Shown: piece after piece, positions 8,291 through 17,051 of the stretch
Position numbering within the stretch: the first letter of the stretch is position 1
How the letters are laid out: each line of letters starts with the position of its first letter
DNA from: an uncultured Bacilli bacterium
GTDB lineage: Bacteria > Bacillota_I > Bacilli_A > RF39 > UBA660
Assembly (NCBI GenBank): GCA_950097225.1
Contig: CATNCE010000001.1
Location: 1 to 48,450, forward strand
DNA length: 48,450 bases
Direction of reading: 5' to 3'
Notes under the pieces: model-generated
Databases searched by the model: none
What the model saw: only the letters and a program-made list of their open reading frames with translations
Told to the model about the DNA's origin: nothing
Translations under genes and position numbers: made by a program

Positions 8291-11200
8291 ATGAAGAGTC
8301 CTCGCAATAATGATGAAGAGAACAAACATACTACGACTAAACTTATTATCTGTATAATTATTATTATAATCATTATCTTACTTCTTATAACAAGTTGTAC
8401 GTCTTCTTTTTGGGGGAAGATAGGTAGTTTATTCAATAATTCAGAGTATGTTGTAGATAAAAATACTAATGATAAATTAGAAAATATTAATAGAAACTTA
8501 TATTTTGATATTAAAGAAGATACAATATCTTTGGATGTTACATCTTATAAATTGAGTTATTCTTATAAAGATATTGATCCAAGCAATATCGTTTGTACTA
8601 CTAGTGATGCAAATGTTGCTACTTGTAATATTTATGATGGTTATGTTGTTGTTAATCCTAAAAAAGCAGGAAAAGTAACTATATATGCCACAACGGAGTT
8701 TAACAATATTATTTATAAAGCTACTAGTGATTTAACTATTACTGAGGGAGAAAATGGGATTAAATTATCTTCTGATAATGGCGTAATTGTTTTATCGAGA
8801 ACTAATAAGAAAAATGTTGCTTATAATTTAGTTGGTATTAAGGGTAGTGTAAGTGTATCTGTTGAAGATGAGAGCATTGCCACTGCAACTGCTAAGAATG
8901 GGATTTTATCGATTAAGGCTTTATCTTCTGGAATTACTACTATTACTTTGATGGTTTCTCAAAATGGAAAGATTTATACAGCTACTTATGAGTTAACAGT
9001 TGAAGATAGCGATGAAGTTAATGATAAAAATGATGGAGATCCAGTTAAAGGTAAGCTTATTTTGAATGCGACATATAAGCAAATGTATGTTAAAGAGACT
9101 TTTCAATTAAAGAAAGTATCGGGTGGTAAAATTGTAAAATGGGTGTCATCTGATAAATCTATTGCAACAGTTAGTAGTAAGGGAAAAGTTACTGCTAAAA
9201 AGGTTGGTACTGTCGTAATTTATGTTTATGATGAATTTGGAAATCAAGCATCAGTTACAATAAATGTTATTCCAAAACCATCTAAGTTACAATTGTCGGT
9301 AACGGAGATAGTTTTATATGTTGGTCAAAATTTTACTCCTTATGCAATTAAGGGTAAGGTTGATAGATGGATTGTATCTGGCAATAAGGGAATTGTTTCT
9401 GTAGATAAGAAAACTGGAAAAATAGTAGCTTTATCTCCTGGTACGACGACTGTTACTGCTTCTGATTTCTGGTATTTTGGTAATAGGGCAACTATTAAAG
9501 TTACAGTTATTGATCCAAATGGAGGAGAGAATCCAAATCCTGATGAGAAGTTAGTGTTAAAGTATCCTGGAGAATCCATTAATGTAGGAGATACATTTAA
9601 TTGGAATGATTTTATTCTATCAGGTGAAGCAGTTGATTTTAAGGTAAGTAATTCAAATGCTTATGTTGACAAAGATAATAAGAAGATTATATTTACTGGT
9701 GAAGGCGAAGTTACTATTACAGCAATTGATAAAAATGGTAAGGAAGTTTCTATAACAGTTAATGTAGGAAAGCCATCTATACCAAATCTTGTTATTAGTG
9801 ACACTAATGTTTCTATGGTTGTTGGCGACAATCATACTATTCGTGTTGAAGAAGGAAAAGCTGTTAAATTTGAGTCTAGTGATGAGTCTATAATCGTTGT
9901 AGATCCAAATACAGGTGTTATTACTGCTAAGAAGCCTGGAAATGCTCAAGTAATAGTTACAGGAGCTAATGGAGAAAAAGTAGTTGTTAATGTAACTGTA
10001 AAAGAGCCACAAAAACCAGATGAAGACGAGATTGTTTTGAAAACTCCTGATTATGAGATAACTGTTGGAGATCTTGTTGATTTAACGGAGTTTATCGAAA
10101 AAGGTAATGTTTCAAGTTGGGGAATTTTAGGTGGAAATGCAACTATTAAAGATGGTAAAATTCAATTTAATGAAGCTGGAGAAGTTATCTTAGTTGCTTA
10201 TGATAAAGATGGCAATATTGCTGATTTTGTAACTATAACAGTTAATAATAAAAAAGATCCAGGTAAACCTAATTCTGATTTGGTTATTATAAATCAAAAT
10301 ATTAATATGACTGTTGGTGATATGGAACAAATTCGTAAAACAGAAGGTGAATTTGTTGAATTTAAGGATTATGATAAATCGATTATATCGGTTTCTAAGG
10401 ATGGTGTAATTACAGCCATTAGTAAAGGTAATACAGTTATAACTGTAGTTGGTGCTAATGGAGAAGAAGTTAAAGTAAATGTAACTGTTAATGATAAGGT
10501 AATTATTCCAGATAAAGATGTTATTTTAGATAAGTCTAAGACGACTATGACGATTGAGGATGTTCATAATATTTTATTACAAGGTTCAGATATTGAGTGG
10601 ACTATTTCTGGGGACGCCGTTACCGTTAGCAAAGATGGAACAGTAACAGCTAAAAAGGTTGGTATTGTTACTATCAAAGCTAAGGCACCAAATGGTAGCA
10701 CAGATGAGGTTACAATTGCTGTAATTGCTAAGAAGATTGAATTAACTTCATATGAAAAAGATTTACATGTTGGAGAAAAGTTTACACCAGGAGTTGTTCC
10801 ATCTAATAAGTATGGTTCAGTAACTTGGGTATCAGATGATCCTAATATTGCTAGCGTTGATCCTAAAACAGGAGAAATAACTGCTAAGAATCCAGGAACA
10901 GTTGCTATCAAAGCTGTAAATGCATCAGGACAAGAGACAATATTTATTGTCAATGTTTCACAAAATGTATTAAGTAACTTGAATGTTAAAGTTGATGGGG
11001 TTGATCAAAGTATTGGTTACCAACCAGGAACTAAGAAATATGAAATTACAGTACCATCGACATCTAAAGAATATTCAGTTGAGGCTGAGGTTAAAAATAG
11101 TAATGTAAAAATTAAATATCAAATAAATGGTCAGGGATTAGTTGATTCTGTAAATAATGAATTATTGAATGTAGGACCTAATGAAGTTAAAGTATTAATC

Positions 11201-13150
11201 GTTAGGGAAGATGGTTCGATAGATAATGAATATGTAGTTATCATTAATAAAGAAGCTAATCGCGATACGACATTAGTATTAAAACATGGCGATAATGAAA
11301 TAAAGCCAGGAGAAAAGTACGATGTATTATATAAAGAACCAAATCCAGTTAAATTAACTGTCTCTAAGGCCCCAGGAAGCACTATTACAAGTGTTAAACT
11401 AAATGGTGTAGACATCACAAGTGACTTTATTAAAGATGAGTCAGTAAATTTAGTTGAAGGTACTAATACTTTAGAGGTTGTCGTAATTGCTGAGGATGGT
11501 ACAGAGAAAACTTATACGTATACAATTGAAAAATTAAAGAGAAATATAAAGATTCCTTTCAATGAAGATAATGTGTATGTGTTTAATATTAAAGATTCTC
11601 CAAATACGCTTGGTTTTGATATCGTTGATGGAGATGATTCTAAACCGATTGATTATAATAAAGCTGATGTACAAATCGTATTTACTAATAATGACTTTAA
11701 AGGCAAAGCTTATATTAGAGAAAATGGCGTATTAGTGTTTGAGCCAACTATTGATGATATAGGAACTCATGAGTTTAAATTAGTTTATAAAGACTATGAG
11801 TCAGTTATTAAAAATGTAACATTCGTTGATGATGAAATATATATGGATACGTGTCGTGTTGGAGTGTGTGATTCAATATACGAAGCTGATTATTCTACTT
11901 CTGTTGAATCTAAAAAAGCTATAACTCTTTATACTAATATCTTAAAGTATTTAACTGATGATGTTACTAATATAACTAAACCAAATTTCACAGTTACCGA
12001 GAATGTCGTTGATGCTAATACTAAACAGATTATTATTACTAATAAGTCAGATGATAAGGGAAAGTTGATTATTACTTATAATTCATCAGCTGCTGATTTA
12101 GACTTTGTCTTCGATAAAGATAAAGCTAGTGATTCTTATGAATTGGTTGCTAAATTGTTAAATGGTGATGATGTTTCAATTAAAATTGATGCTTATCGTT
12201 ATGGAGAGCTAGTAAAATCAAAAGATATTACTATTAAAGTAACAAAGAAATATTTGCTTAGATTGTATGCTAATCCTTATAATATAAGTTCTACGGATAA
12301 AGAATATGAAGAATATTTTGTTGATGCTGAGAATCGTAAAGTGTATGAGGTATTCTTAACTGCAACTGACAAGTTTGATTTTTCAGTAGTTAATCCTTAT
12401 CGTGTTGATAATACTGAGAATTGTTATACATATGATTTCTTAAAATGGACTGATAAGAATGGTGTAGATGCTGGAATAGACATTACAAAAGAGTTAACAT
12501 TAACTTCTGATTTAGACTTGTATGCATCTTATGAATCAACATCGCATTTAGATACAACGCCAGTTTATGCATACTTAGATTTAAAAGATCAAGAGTTATT
12601 TAAAACTTCTAATAATATCTATGATACAGAAAAATTAATTTATCCAGGCATTCAAGGTGGAAAAGGAATTAAGATTAAGAACGAAACTGGAGATGAAATA
12701 ACGATTGTTCAGTTCGTTATGCAAGAAGAGACATTGTGTTTATCTAGTTCAGTTTGTTTGAATATGGGATATAAGCTTAGAAGCTATGAAGAAGATGGCA
12801 AGGATAATATATATTATTTCGGTGATAAAGATGGTTCTGATCTTAATGATGGATATAAAGTATTCTATAGTAATGCTGATGAAGTCGTTGGAAGCGCGGA
12901 TTCTCCTTATTATCATACATATAAAGAAATTGATATTCTTGATGATAGTCAGAAAATTAAGATACCAAAAGATGGTGTTAATGGCTATGGGGAGAAGGAT
13001 ATAGCTGTATTCTATAAATGGATAGATGATGATTTACACGATGCTTCTATTGGTAATTTAGCTAGTAAGAATAATAAATATAAGTTATATTTAGCTATAA
13101 AATTTGAAAAACCAAAGAATAATTGTGATTTAAGCAAATTAAATAATTAA
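8291..13150 (+). CDS. Giant Ig-like (BIG2) and cadherin-like surface adhesin
   Basis: A 1619-residue surface protein. After a polar N-terminus and a very hydrophobic helix (residues 18-33) comes LLITSC, whose ITSC matches a lipobox, so it may be a lipoprotein at Cys36 or simply TM-anchored. Residues 77-895 hold about ten Ig-like BIG2 units with the typical (I/V)xSVDxxTGxxTAxxxGxxxITV pattern, for example IASVDPKTGEITAKNPGTVA. Two cadherin-like beta-sandwich units follow (about 893-985, SNLNVKVDGVDQSIGYQPG, and 994-1080). The C-terminal 540 residues are beta-rich and unassigned, with Cys pairs CRVGVC and CLSSSVC. There is no LPXTG. BIG2 arrays are stalks of adhesins; here it lies between two SipW/TasA pairs, suggesting a cell-surface partner of the fibre. 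Start at ATG 8291 with site GAAGAGGGGG. Confidence 0.82.
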   Translation: MKSPRNNDEENKHTTTKLIICIIIIIIIILLLITSCTSSFWGKIGSLFNNSEYVVDKNTNDKLENINRNLYFDIKEDTISLDVTSYKLSYSYKDIDPSNIVCTTSDANVATCNIYDGYVVVNPKKAGKVTIYATTEFNNIIYKATSDLTITEGENGIKLSSDNGVIVLSRTNKKNVAYNLVGIKGSVSVSVEDESIATATAKNGILSIKALSSGITTITLMVSQNGKIYTATYELTVEDSDEVNDKNDGDPVKGKLILNATYKQMYVKETFQLKKVSGGKIVKWVSSDKSIATVSSKGKVTAKKVGTVVIYVYDEFGNQASVTINVIPKPSKLQLSVTEIVLYVGQNFTPYAIKGKVDRWIVSGNKGIVSVDKKTGKIVALSPGTTTVTASDFWYFGNRATIKVTVIDPNGGENPNPDEKLVLKYPGESINVGDTFNWNDFILSGEAVDFKVSNSNAYVDKDNKKIIFTGEGEVTITAIDKNGKEVSITVNVGKPSIPNLVISDTNVSMVVGDNHTIRVEEGKAVKFESSDESIIVVDPNTGVITAKKPGNAQVIVTGANGEKVVVNVTVKEPQKPDEDEIVLKTPDYEITVGDLVDLTEFIEKGNVSSWGILGGNATIKDGKIQFNEAGEVILVAYDKDGNIADFVTITVNNKKDPGKPNSDLVIINQNINMTVGDMEQIRKTEGEFVEFKDYDKSIISVSKDGVITAISKGNTVITVVGANGEEVKVNVTVNDKVIIPDKDVILDKSKTTMTIEDVHNILLQGSDIEWTISGDAVTVSKDGTVTAKKVGIVTIKAKAPNGSTDEVTIAVIAKKIELTSYEKDLHVGEKFTPGVVPSNKYGSVTWVSDDPNIASVDPKTGEITAKNPGTVAIKAVNASGQETIFIVNVSQNVLSNLNVKVDGVDQSIGYQPGTKKYEITVPSTSKEYSVEAEVKNSNVKIKYQINGQGLVDSVNNELLNVGPNEVKVLIVREDGSIDNEYVVIINKEANRDTTLVLKHGDNEIKPGEKYDVLYKEPNPVKLTVSKAPGSTITSVKLNGVDITSDFIKDESVNLVEGTNTLEVVVIAEDGTEKTYTYTIEKLKRNIKIPFNEDNVYVFNIKDSPNTLGFDIVDGDDSKPIDYNKADVQIVFTNNDFKGKAYIRENGVLVFEPTIDDIGTHEFKLVYKDYESVIKNVTFVDDEIYMDTCRVGVCDSIYEADYSTSVESKKAITLYTNILKYLTDDVTNITKPNFTVTENVVDANTKQIIITNKSDDKGKLIITYNSSAADLDFVFDKDKASDSYELVAKLLNGDDVSIKIDAYRYGELVKSKDITIKVTKKYLLRLYANPYNISSTDKEYEEYFVDAENRKVYEVFLTATDKFDFSVVNPYRVDNTENCYTYDFLKWTDKNGVDAGIDITKELTLTSDLDLYASYESTSHLDTTPVYAYLDLKDQELFKTSNNIYDTEKLIYPGIQGGKGIKIKNETGDEITIVQFVMQEETLCLSSSVCLNMGYKLRSYEEDGKDNIYYFGDKDGSDLNDGYKVFYSNADEVVGSADSPYYHTYKEIDILDDSQKIKIPKDGVNGYGEKDIAVFYKWIDDDLHDASIGNLASKNNKYKLYLAIKFEKPKNNCDLSKLNN

Positions 13151-13170
13151 TAAGAAGGGATGAAGTACTT

Positions 13171-14193
13171 ATGAAGTTATTAAAAAACATTTTAATTAAA
13201 TTTATATGGGTTATATTGATACTTATGGTTGCTTTTAATGTCTATAACTTCGTAAGTATTAATCTATTACATAAAGATTTGGCTGCTGTTAATGGATATG
13301 CCTTGTTAGAAGTTATATCTGGTTCAATGGAGCCAACTTTGCATGTAGGAGATTTGATAATAATTGATACAAACTGGAAAAATTATGAAAAAGGTGATAT
13401 AATAACTTTCCGTGATGTGAATGGGGCCTTTGTTACCCATCGAATCAATAAGATTAGCAATGGGAAAATGATTACACAAGGGGATGCAAATGAATCAGAA
13501 GATGAAGAAATGTCGACTAGTTCAATTGTTGGAAAATGTGTTTCGAGAGTTCCAGGAGGCGGAAAACTTATTGCATCATTTAAAAGTCCAGTTGTTATGC
13601 TCCTTATTCTGGTAATTGGAATTGTCTGTTGTGCGCTTGCAAGTACGGATAATAACATGGTACCAAAGGACTTAACGGATGAAGAAAAGGAATTTTTAGA
13701 ATATAAGAAAAATAAGAATATAATGGCTGCAGGTGTCAATGATTCATTGTTAGAAGAAAGTCCAACACATGAAATTAGACTAGTTAAGGATGATAAGAAG
13801 GTCAAGACAGCTAAGAAGAGTACTACAACTAAAAAGACTAGTACTGCTGAATCTACTAATAAAAAAGTTAGTTCTAAAGCTAAGGAAGAAAAAGAAAGTA
13901 CTCCTAAGAAAACATCTCAGGCTCTTAAGAAAAGTACAGCTAGTACTAAAAAAACTGCTAGTAAGAGTACTACAAAGTCTACAGCGAAGAGTAGTTCAAA
14001 AGCTTCGACTCCTAAAAAAGCAGCAGTTTCGAAAACTAGTGCTGCTAAGACTTCGAAGGATGCTAGTAAGCCAAAGACGACAAGAACAACTAAGAGTACT
14101 AAAGATAGTTCTGATGCAAAGCCAAAAACTAGTAGTAAAACTACGAAATCAACAACAAGTAGTAGGACTACAAAGTCAAAAACAGTAAAGTAG
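13171..14193 (+). CDS. sipW: SipW-type signal peptidase I, copy 2, with histone-H1-like tail
   Basis: Second SipW-type signal peptidase. Helix 1 is at residues 8-30. Catalytic Ser52 is in VISGSMEPT, His90 in VTHRI, and Asp105 and Asp111 are in QGDANESED. The exit helix is at about 141-158. It keeps the segment LTDEEKEFLEYKK found in copy 1, then has a tail of about 140 residues made almost only of Lys, Ser, Thr and Ala (TTKKTSTAES, KSTTKSTAKSSSKASTPKKA), like a histone H1 tail. Topology puts this tail in the cytoplasm. It is followed 10 bases later by a gene for a small TasA-like protein, so each peptidase copy leads a likely substrate. ATG 13171; a site AGAAGGGA lies about 10 bases before. 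The two catalytic domains are clearly diverged, so this is not a recent copy. Confidence 0.87.
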   Translation: MKLLKNILIKFIWVILILMVAFNVYNFVSINLLHKDLAAVNGYALLEVISGSMEPTLHVGDLIIIDTNWKNYEKGDIITFRDVNGAFVTHRINKISNGKMITQGDANESEDEEMSTSSIVGKCVSRVPGGGKLIASFKSPVVMLLILVIGIVCCALASTDNNMVPKDLTDEEKEFLEYKKNKNIMAAGVNDSLLEESPTHEIRLVKDDKKVKTAKKSTTTKKTSTAESTNKKVSSKAKEEKESTPKKTSQALKKSTASTKKTASKSTTKSTAKSSSKASTPKKAAVSKTSAAKTSKDASKPKTTRTTKSTKDSSDAKPKTSSKTTKSTTSSRTTKSKTVK

Positions 14194-14203
14194 GTGGGGA
14201 ATA

Positions 14204-14833
14204 ATGAGTTGGTTATTACATAGTAAATTATTTAGAAAAAACTTATGTAAATGGGTAATCATGTATGTTTGTGTTATGTGTCTTGTTACTACGGTAATAA
14301 CTTATTCAAAGTACATAACCCAGTTACAAAATGATGGAGATGCTCGTCAAGCAGTTTTTAAAGTTGATATAGCAAAATTCGTTCCAGAGAATGCAGAATA
14401 TCATTGTGATCTTGAAGACTTGACTAAGTGTGAAGTACAAGGATATCGTCCAACAAAAGACATAGATTTTTACTTTAAGGTCGATTATAGTATGATGGAA
14501 GCTGCTGCTGAGGTATTTGTTAATGTTATATTGGATCAAAATTTAGAGATAAAAAAGGCATATTCAGTAGATGTGAATGGAGAAAATGAATCTTTAGTAA
14601 ATTGCAGTGCAGATAATAAAGAATCAGACTCTTCAACTTACAAGTGCTTAATTAAATTTGATGTGGTGCCTACTGAAGATCCTGACATAAAGAAGACACA
14701 AGTAAAATATTATAAAATCGTTGCTTCACATAAGAAGAATGAAGATGGAATATACAATTTAGATAACGAAGAACAGAATATTTATATTGGATATTCGGCT
14801 TACCAAGTGAAGAATTCGAATACTAAAAAATAG
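14204..14833 (+). CDS. Small TasA-like secreted protein, probable SipW substrate
   Basis: A 209-residue exported protein. A hydrophobic segment (residues 17-33, VIMYVCVMCLVTTVI) ends in TYSKYITQLQNDGDARQAVF. That is the same arrangement as TYAKYISTYSMTDEARVAKW in the 6992 product, so it should use the same peptidase class. The mature region has four Cys in pairs (CDLEDLTKC, and two near NCSADN/KCLIKF) and is otherwise hydrophilic and probably beta-rich. It sits between peptidase copy 2 and the 691-residue protein with spacings of 10 and 24 bases, implying one transcript. A minor or capping subunit akin to TapA is plausible but not shown. Site AGGTGGGG before ATG 14204. Confidence 0.7.
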   Translation: MSWLLHSKLFRKNLCKWVIMYVCVMCLVTTVITYSKYITQLQNDGDARQAVFKVDIAKFVPENAEYHCDLEDLTKCEVQGYRPTKDIDFYFKVDYSMMEAAAEVFVNVILDQNLEIKKAYSVDVNGENESLVNCSADNKESDSSTYKCLIKFDVVPTEDPDIKKTQVKYYKIVASHKKNEDGIYNLDNEEQNIYIGYSAYQVKNSNTKK

Positions 14834-14857
14834 AGGCAATAACAGGGAGGTGATTTT

Positions 14858-16933
14858 ATGAGTAATTTAAGAAAGGTTAATAGAATATTATTTTTTACAT
14901 TATTGGTATTTAGTTTGTTTACGTTCGCGAATTATTCCGAATCATCTTCTAAATACGTCATACAATATGAAAATCCAGATTTAACCTATAATATTGGATT
15001 TAAGCCTTTATATGATAATTTTGTGCCAAGTGTTAAAGCTATCGGTGAAAAAGTTGAATACGTATTAGAATTTTATCGTACAGCAATTATTGGGGATAAG
15101 TCAGTTAAGAAAGATGTTTTAAATGTCAACTTAAATCTTGAAGATAGTGATTGTGAAATAGTTAGTATTAATGGATTTAAAACTAATGGCGGGAAAAATA
15201 GTTATAAAATTGATGGACAAAATGCGATATTAACATATAAAGATATTACTTCAAATATTGATAGTAAGAGCAATGTAAGTATTGTCTATTCTTGTACAGC
15301 TAGTACAGTTTTAGAGAAACACAATGGAGTTGATAGTACTAAGTTTGCTTATGAGATATTAGAGGAGATAGATGACGTAGAGTCTTTCAAGTATGCAGGT
15401 GGTACATATTATAATAAGTATGTTAAGCCAGCTGGCTATATTATATCTGATGATAAACGTACTTTGAAAATTACTCATGCAACACTTATTGATTCCTATG
15501 CTGATGTTTTAACTGATTGGATAGATCAATATGTATCTAAATATTTTGATTATTTAAATAAGAGTGATGCAAATTCTAACTTGAGAAATTATTTACAACA
15601 TATTTTTGATGCAGATGTTGATTTAAGTCAGATTAAGGGTATTAGCTATGATTCGGTTACTAAGGAGTACACTTTAGATGATCGAGTTATGAGTTATGCT
15701 TATACAGTTGTTAATTCATCTAATCCAAAATTGTTATATTTCTTAAGTCTTAATAATGAAGCTAAGTTTGATGCTTCTACAGTAGAAGAAATGTTTGATT
15801 ATTACTTCTTAGAATATTATTCAGAGTATATAGATAGCAAAGATGAAATTTATAAATATATTGAAGATAATAAGGGTATATATGCAGCTTTCACTGGAAG
15901 TGTTAAGATACCAGGTATTAATGTTATTACTAATACGGCTATTAGCATTTCAGCGAGCATATTATCAATTATTCATCCAGTACCACCGGATTTAACAATT
16001 GGTGATATTACGAATTCAACTGCAGGAGAAATAAAAAATTTACTTAATACTAATTTGTTAAAATTCTTAGATGGAAAAGTTGAAGTTGATGAGGCTAACT
16101 TTACACAGATAACTTCAAATATGTTATTAACTAATGATATCGGAGATTTCATTCATAAAGATGTAAATAATTATTATTATTTATCTGTTGGTGATCAAGT
16201 TGTAAGTATTAGAATTTATAATCAGGATGATGGCAACTATTATGCGCATTTTGAACTTGTTGATGAATCTAATTTGGTTGAGGAAGCTAATAAGCATGAA
16301 TATTCTTATGTAAGTACAGAGTTTAAAAAGGCACCAGAAGGAAGTGGACTTACTGCTCTTCAAAGTGCTAAGAATGTTATTGAGAATATATATCCAGACA
16401 TTATTAAGGTTATTAATTTAATGGATAAGACCTATAATACTGATTTTGCTTCAGTTGTAACTAAAGATGTAGTGTTAGAGTTTATTGCTAAGTATTATTC
16501 GTCTACTACTTCAGTAGAAAGTGAAATAACAGAGAACAAGTTGAATGGAATTATTAAATTGAAATATAGTAGTTCACGTTCTAGCGGTACATTCTCGGTT
16601 GAGTTTGATCCTTCTAGTGTTGTTATAGATCCTCCAGCTAATGAAGAAGCAGAGGAAGAAAATACTACTCCTAGTGTTCCAAATCAAACTCCTAGTGAGG
16701 ATTTAGAATCAGAAAATGATGAGGCATTAAAGCCAGAAACAACAGATGAAGAGGAAAGTAGTGAGACAAAAAAAGAATCCAATGAAGAACCAACATCAAC
16801 TGATGTGTCACCAAAGACAGAAGTTCAAGGTGTTGTTGGGGAATCTACTCAAAGTCAAAATAGTCAGCCAGCAAAGAAACCAGGAACTATAGATGATCCT
16901 GATGATGAGGCTGATAGTGAAGAAAGTGAATAG
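14858..16933 (+). CDS. Secreted 691-residue protein with acidic Pro/Ser/Thr-rich tail
   Basis: Exported protein of unknown function, the last gene of the matrix locus. N-terminal helix (ILFFTLLVFSLFTFANYS) followed by SSSKYVIQYENPDLTYNIGF, a variant of the Ser/Ala-Lys-Tyr-Ile/Val signature of the two TasA-like proteins, so it is the third likely SipW-type substrate. Residues 40-590 form a soluble, probably mixed-fold region. From about 590 the sequence is a Glu/Pro/Ser/Thr-rich spacer (PPANEEAEEENTTPSVP ... DEEESSETKKESNEEP) ending in DDEADSEESE. Such spacers often cross cell walls, but no LPXTG, second helix or wall-binding repeat is seen. Excellent start: AGGGAGGTGATTTT before ATG 14858. 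The stop is immediately followed by a terminator. Confidence 0.72.
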   Translation: MSNLRKVNRILFFTLLVFSLFTFANYSESSSKYVIQYENPDLTYNIGFKPLYDNFVPSVKAIGEKVEYVLEFYRTAIIGDKSVKKDVLNVNLNLEDSDCEIVSINGFKTNGGKNSYKIDGQNAILTYKDITSNIDSKSNVSIVYSCTASTVLEKHNGVDSTKFAYEILEEIDDVESFKYAGGTYYNKYVKPAGYIISDDKRTLKITHATLIDSYADVLTDWIDQYVSKYFDYLNKSDANSNLRNYLQHIFDADVDLSQIKGISYDSVTKEYTLDDRVMSYAYTVVNSSNPKLLYFLSLNNEAKFDASTVEEMFDYYFLEYYSEYIDSKDEIYKYIEDNKGIYAAFTGSVKIPGINVITNTAISISASILSIIHPVPPDLTIGDITNSTAGEIKNLLNTNLLKFLDGKVEVDEANFTQITSNMLLTNDIGDFIHKDVNNYYYLSVGDQVVSIRIYNQDDGNYYAHFELVDESNLVEEANKHEYSYVSTEFKKAPEGSGLTALQSAKNVIENIYPDIIKVINLMDKTYNTDFASVVTKDVVLEFIAKYYSSTTSVESEITENKLNGIIKLKYSSSRSSGTFSVEFDPSSVVIDPPANEEAEEENTTPSVPNQTPSEDLESENDEALKPETTDEEESSETKKESNEEPTSTDVSPKTEVQGVVGESTQSQNSQPAKKPGTIDDPDDEADSEESE

Positions 16934-16966
16934 AGAATGTCGTAATCGATGTTCTTTTTCTTTTTT
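16933..16966 (+). terminator. Rho-independent terminator of the matrix locus
   Basis: Ten-pair stem with three G-T pairs (GAGAATGTCG / CGATGTTCTT) and a TAAT loop, followed by TTTCTTTTTT. It starts at the last base of the stop codon of the 691-residue gene. Confidence 0.8.
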
Positions 16967-16967
16967 G

Positions 16968-17019
16968 CAACCGTAAGTTTACAAAAAACAACCATAAGTT
17001 GGTAGAATGCAACCAATAA
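16968..17019 (+). promoter_or_regulatory. Operator-like triple repeat with exact 21-bp period over a promoter
   Basis: CAACCGTAAGTT (16968), CAACCATAAGTT (16989) and CAACCAATAAAA (17010) start exactly 21 bp apart, that is two helical turns. They surround a possible promoter (TTTACA or TTACAA near 16978, TAGAAT at 17003-17008), 44 bases before the regulator gene at 17052. Same-face spacing suggests cooperative binding of a repressor or activator. The most obvious candidate is the adjacent XRE protein; direct repeats at about this spacing are also typical for LytTR-type regulators. Confidence 0.6.
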
Positions 17020-17051
17020 AAACAATAGAATTTTAGTGTGAGGTGATAAAT

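Noticed and set aside
13790..14188. Arg/Leu-rich ORF in another frame of the second peptidase tail
   Set aside because: It is a frame-shifted reading of the Lys/Ser/Thr codon repeats with no ribosome site.
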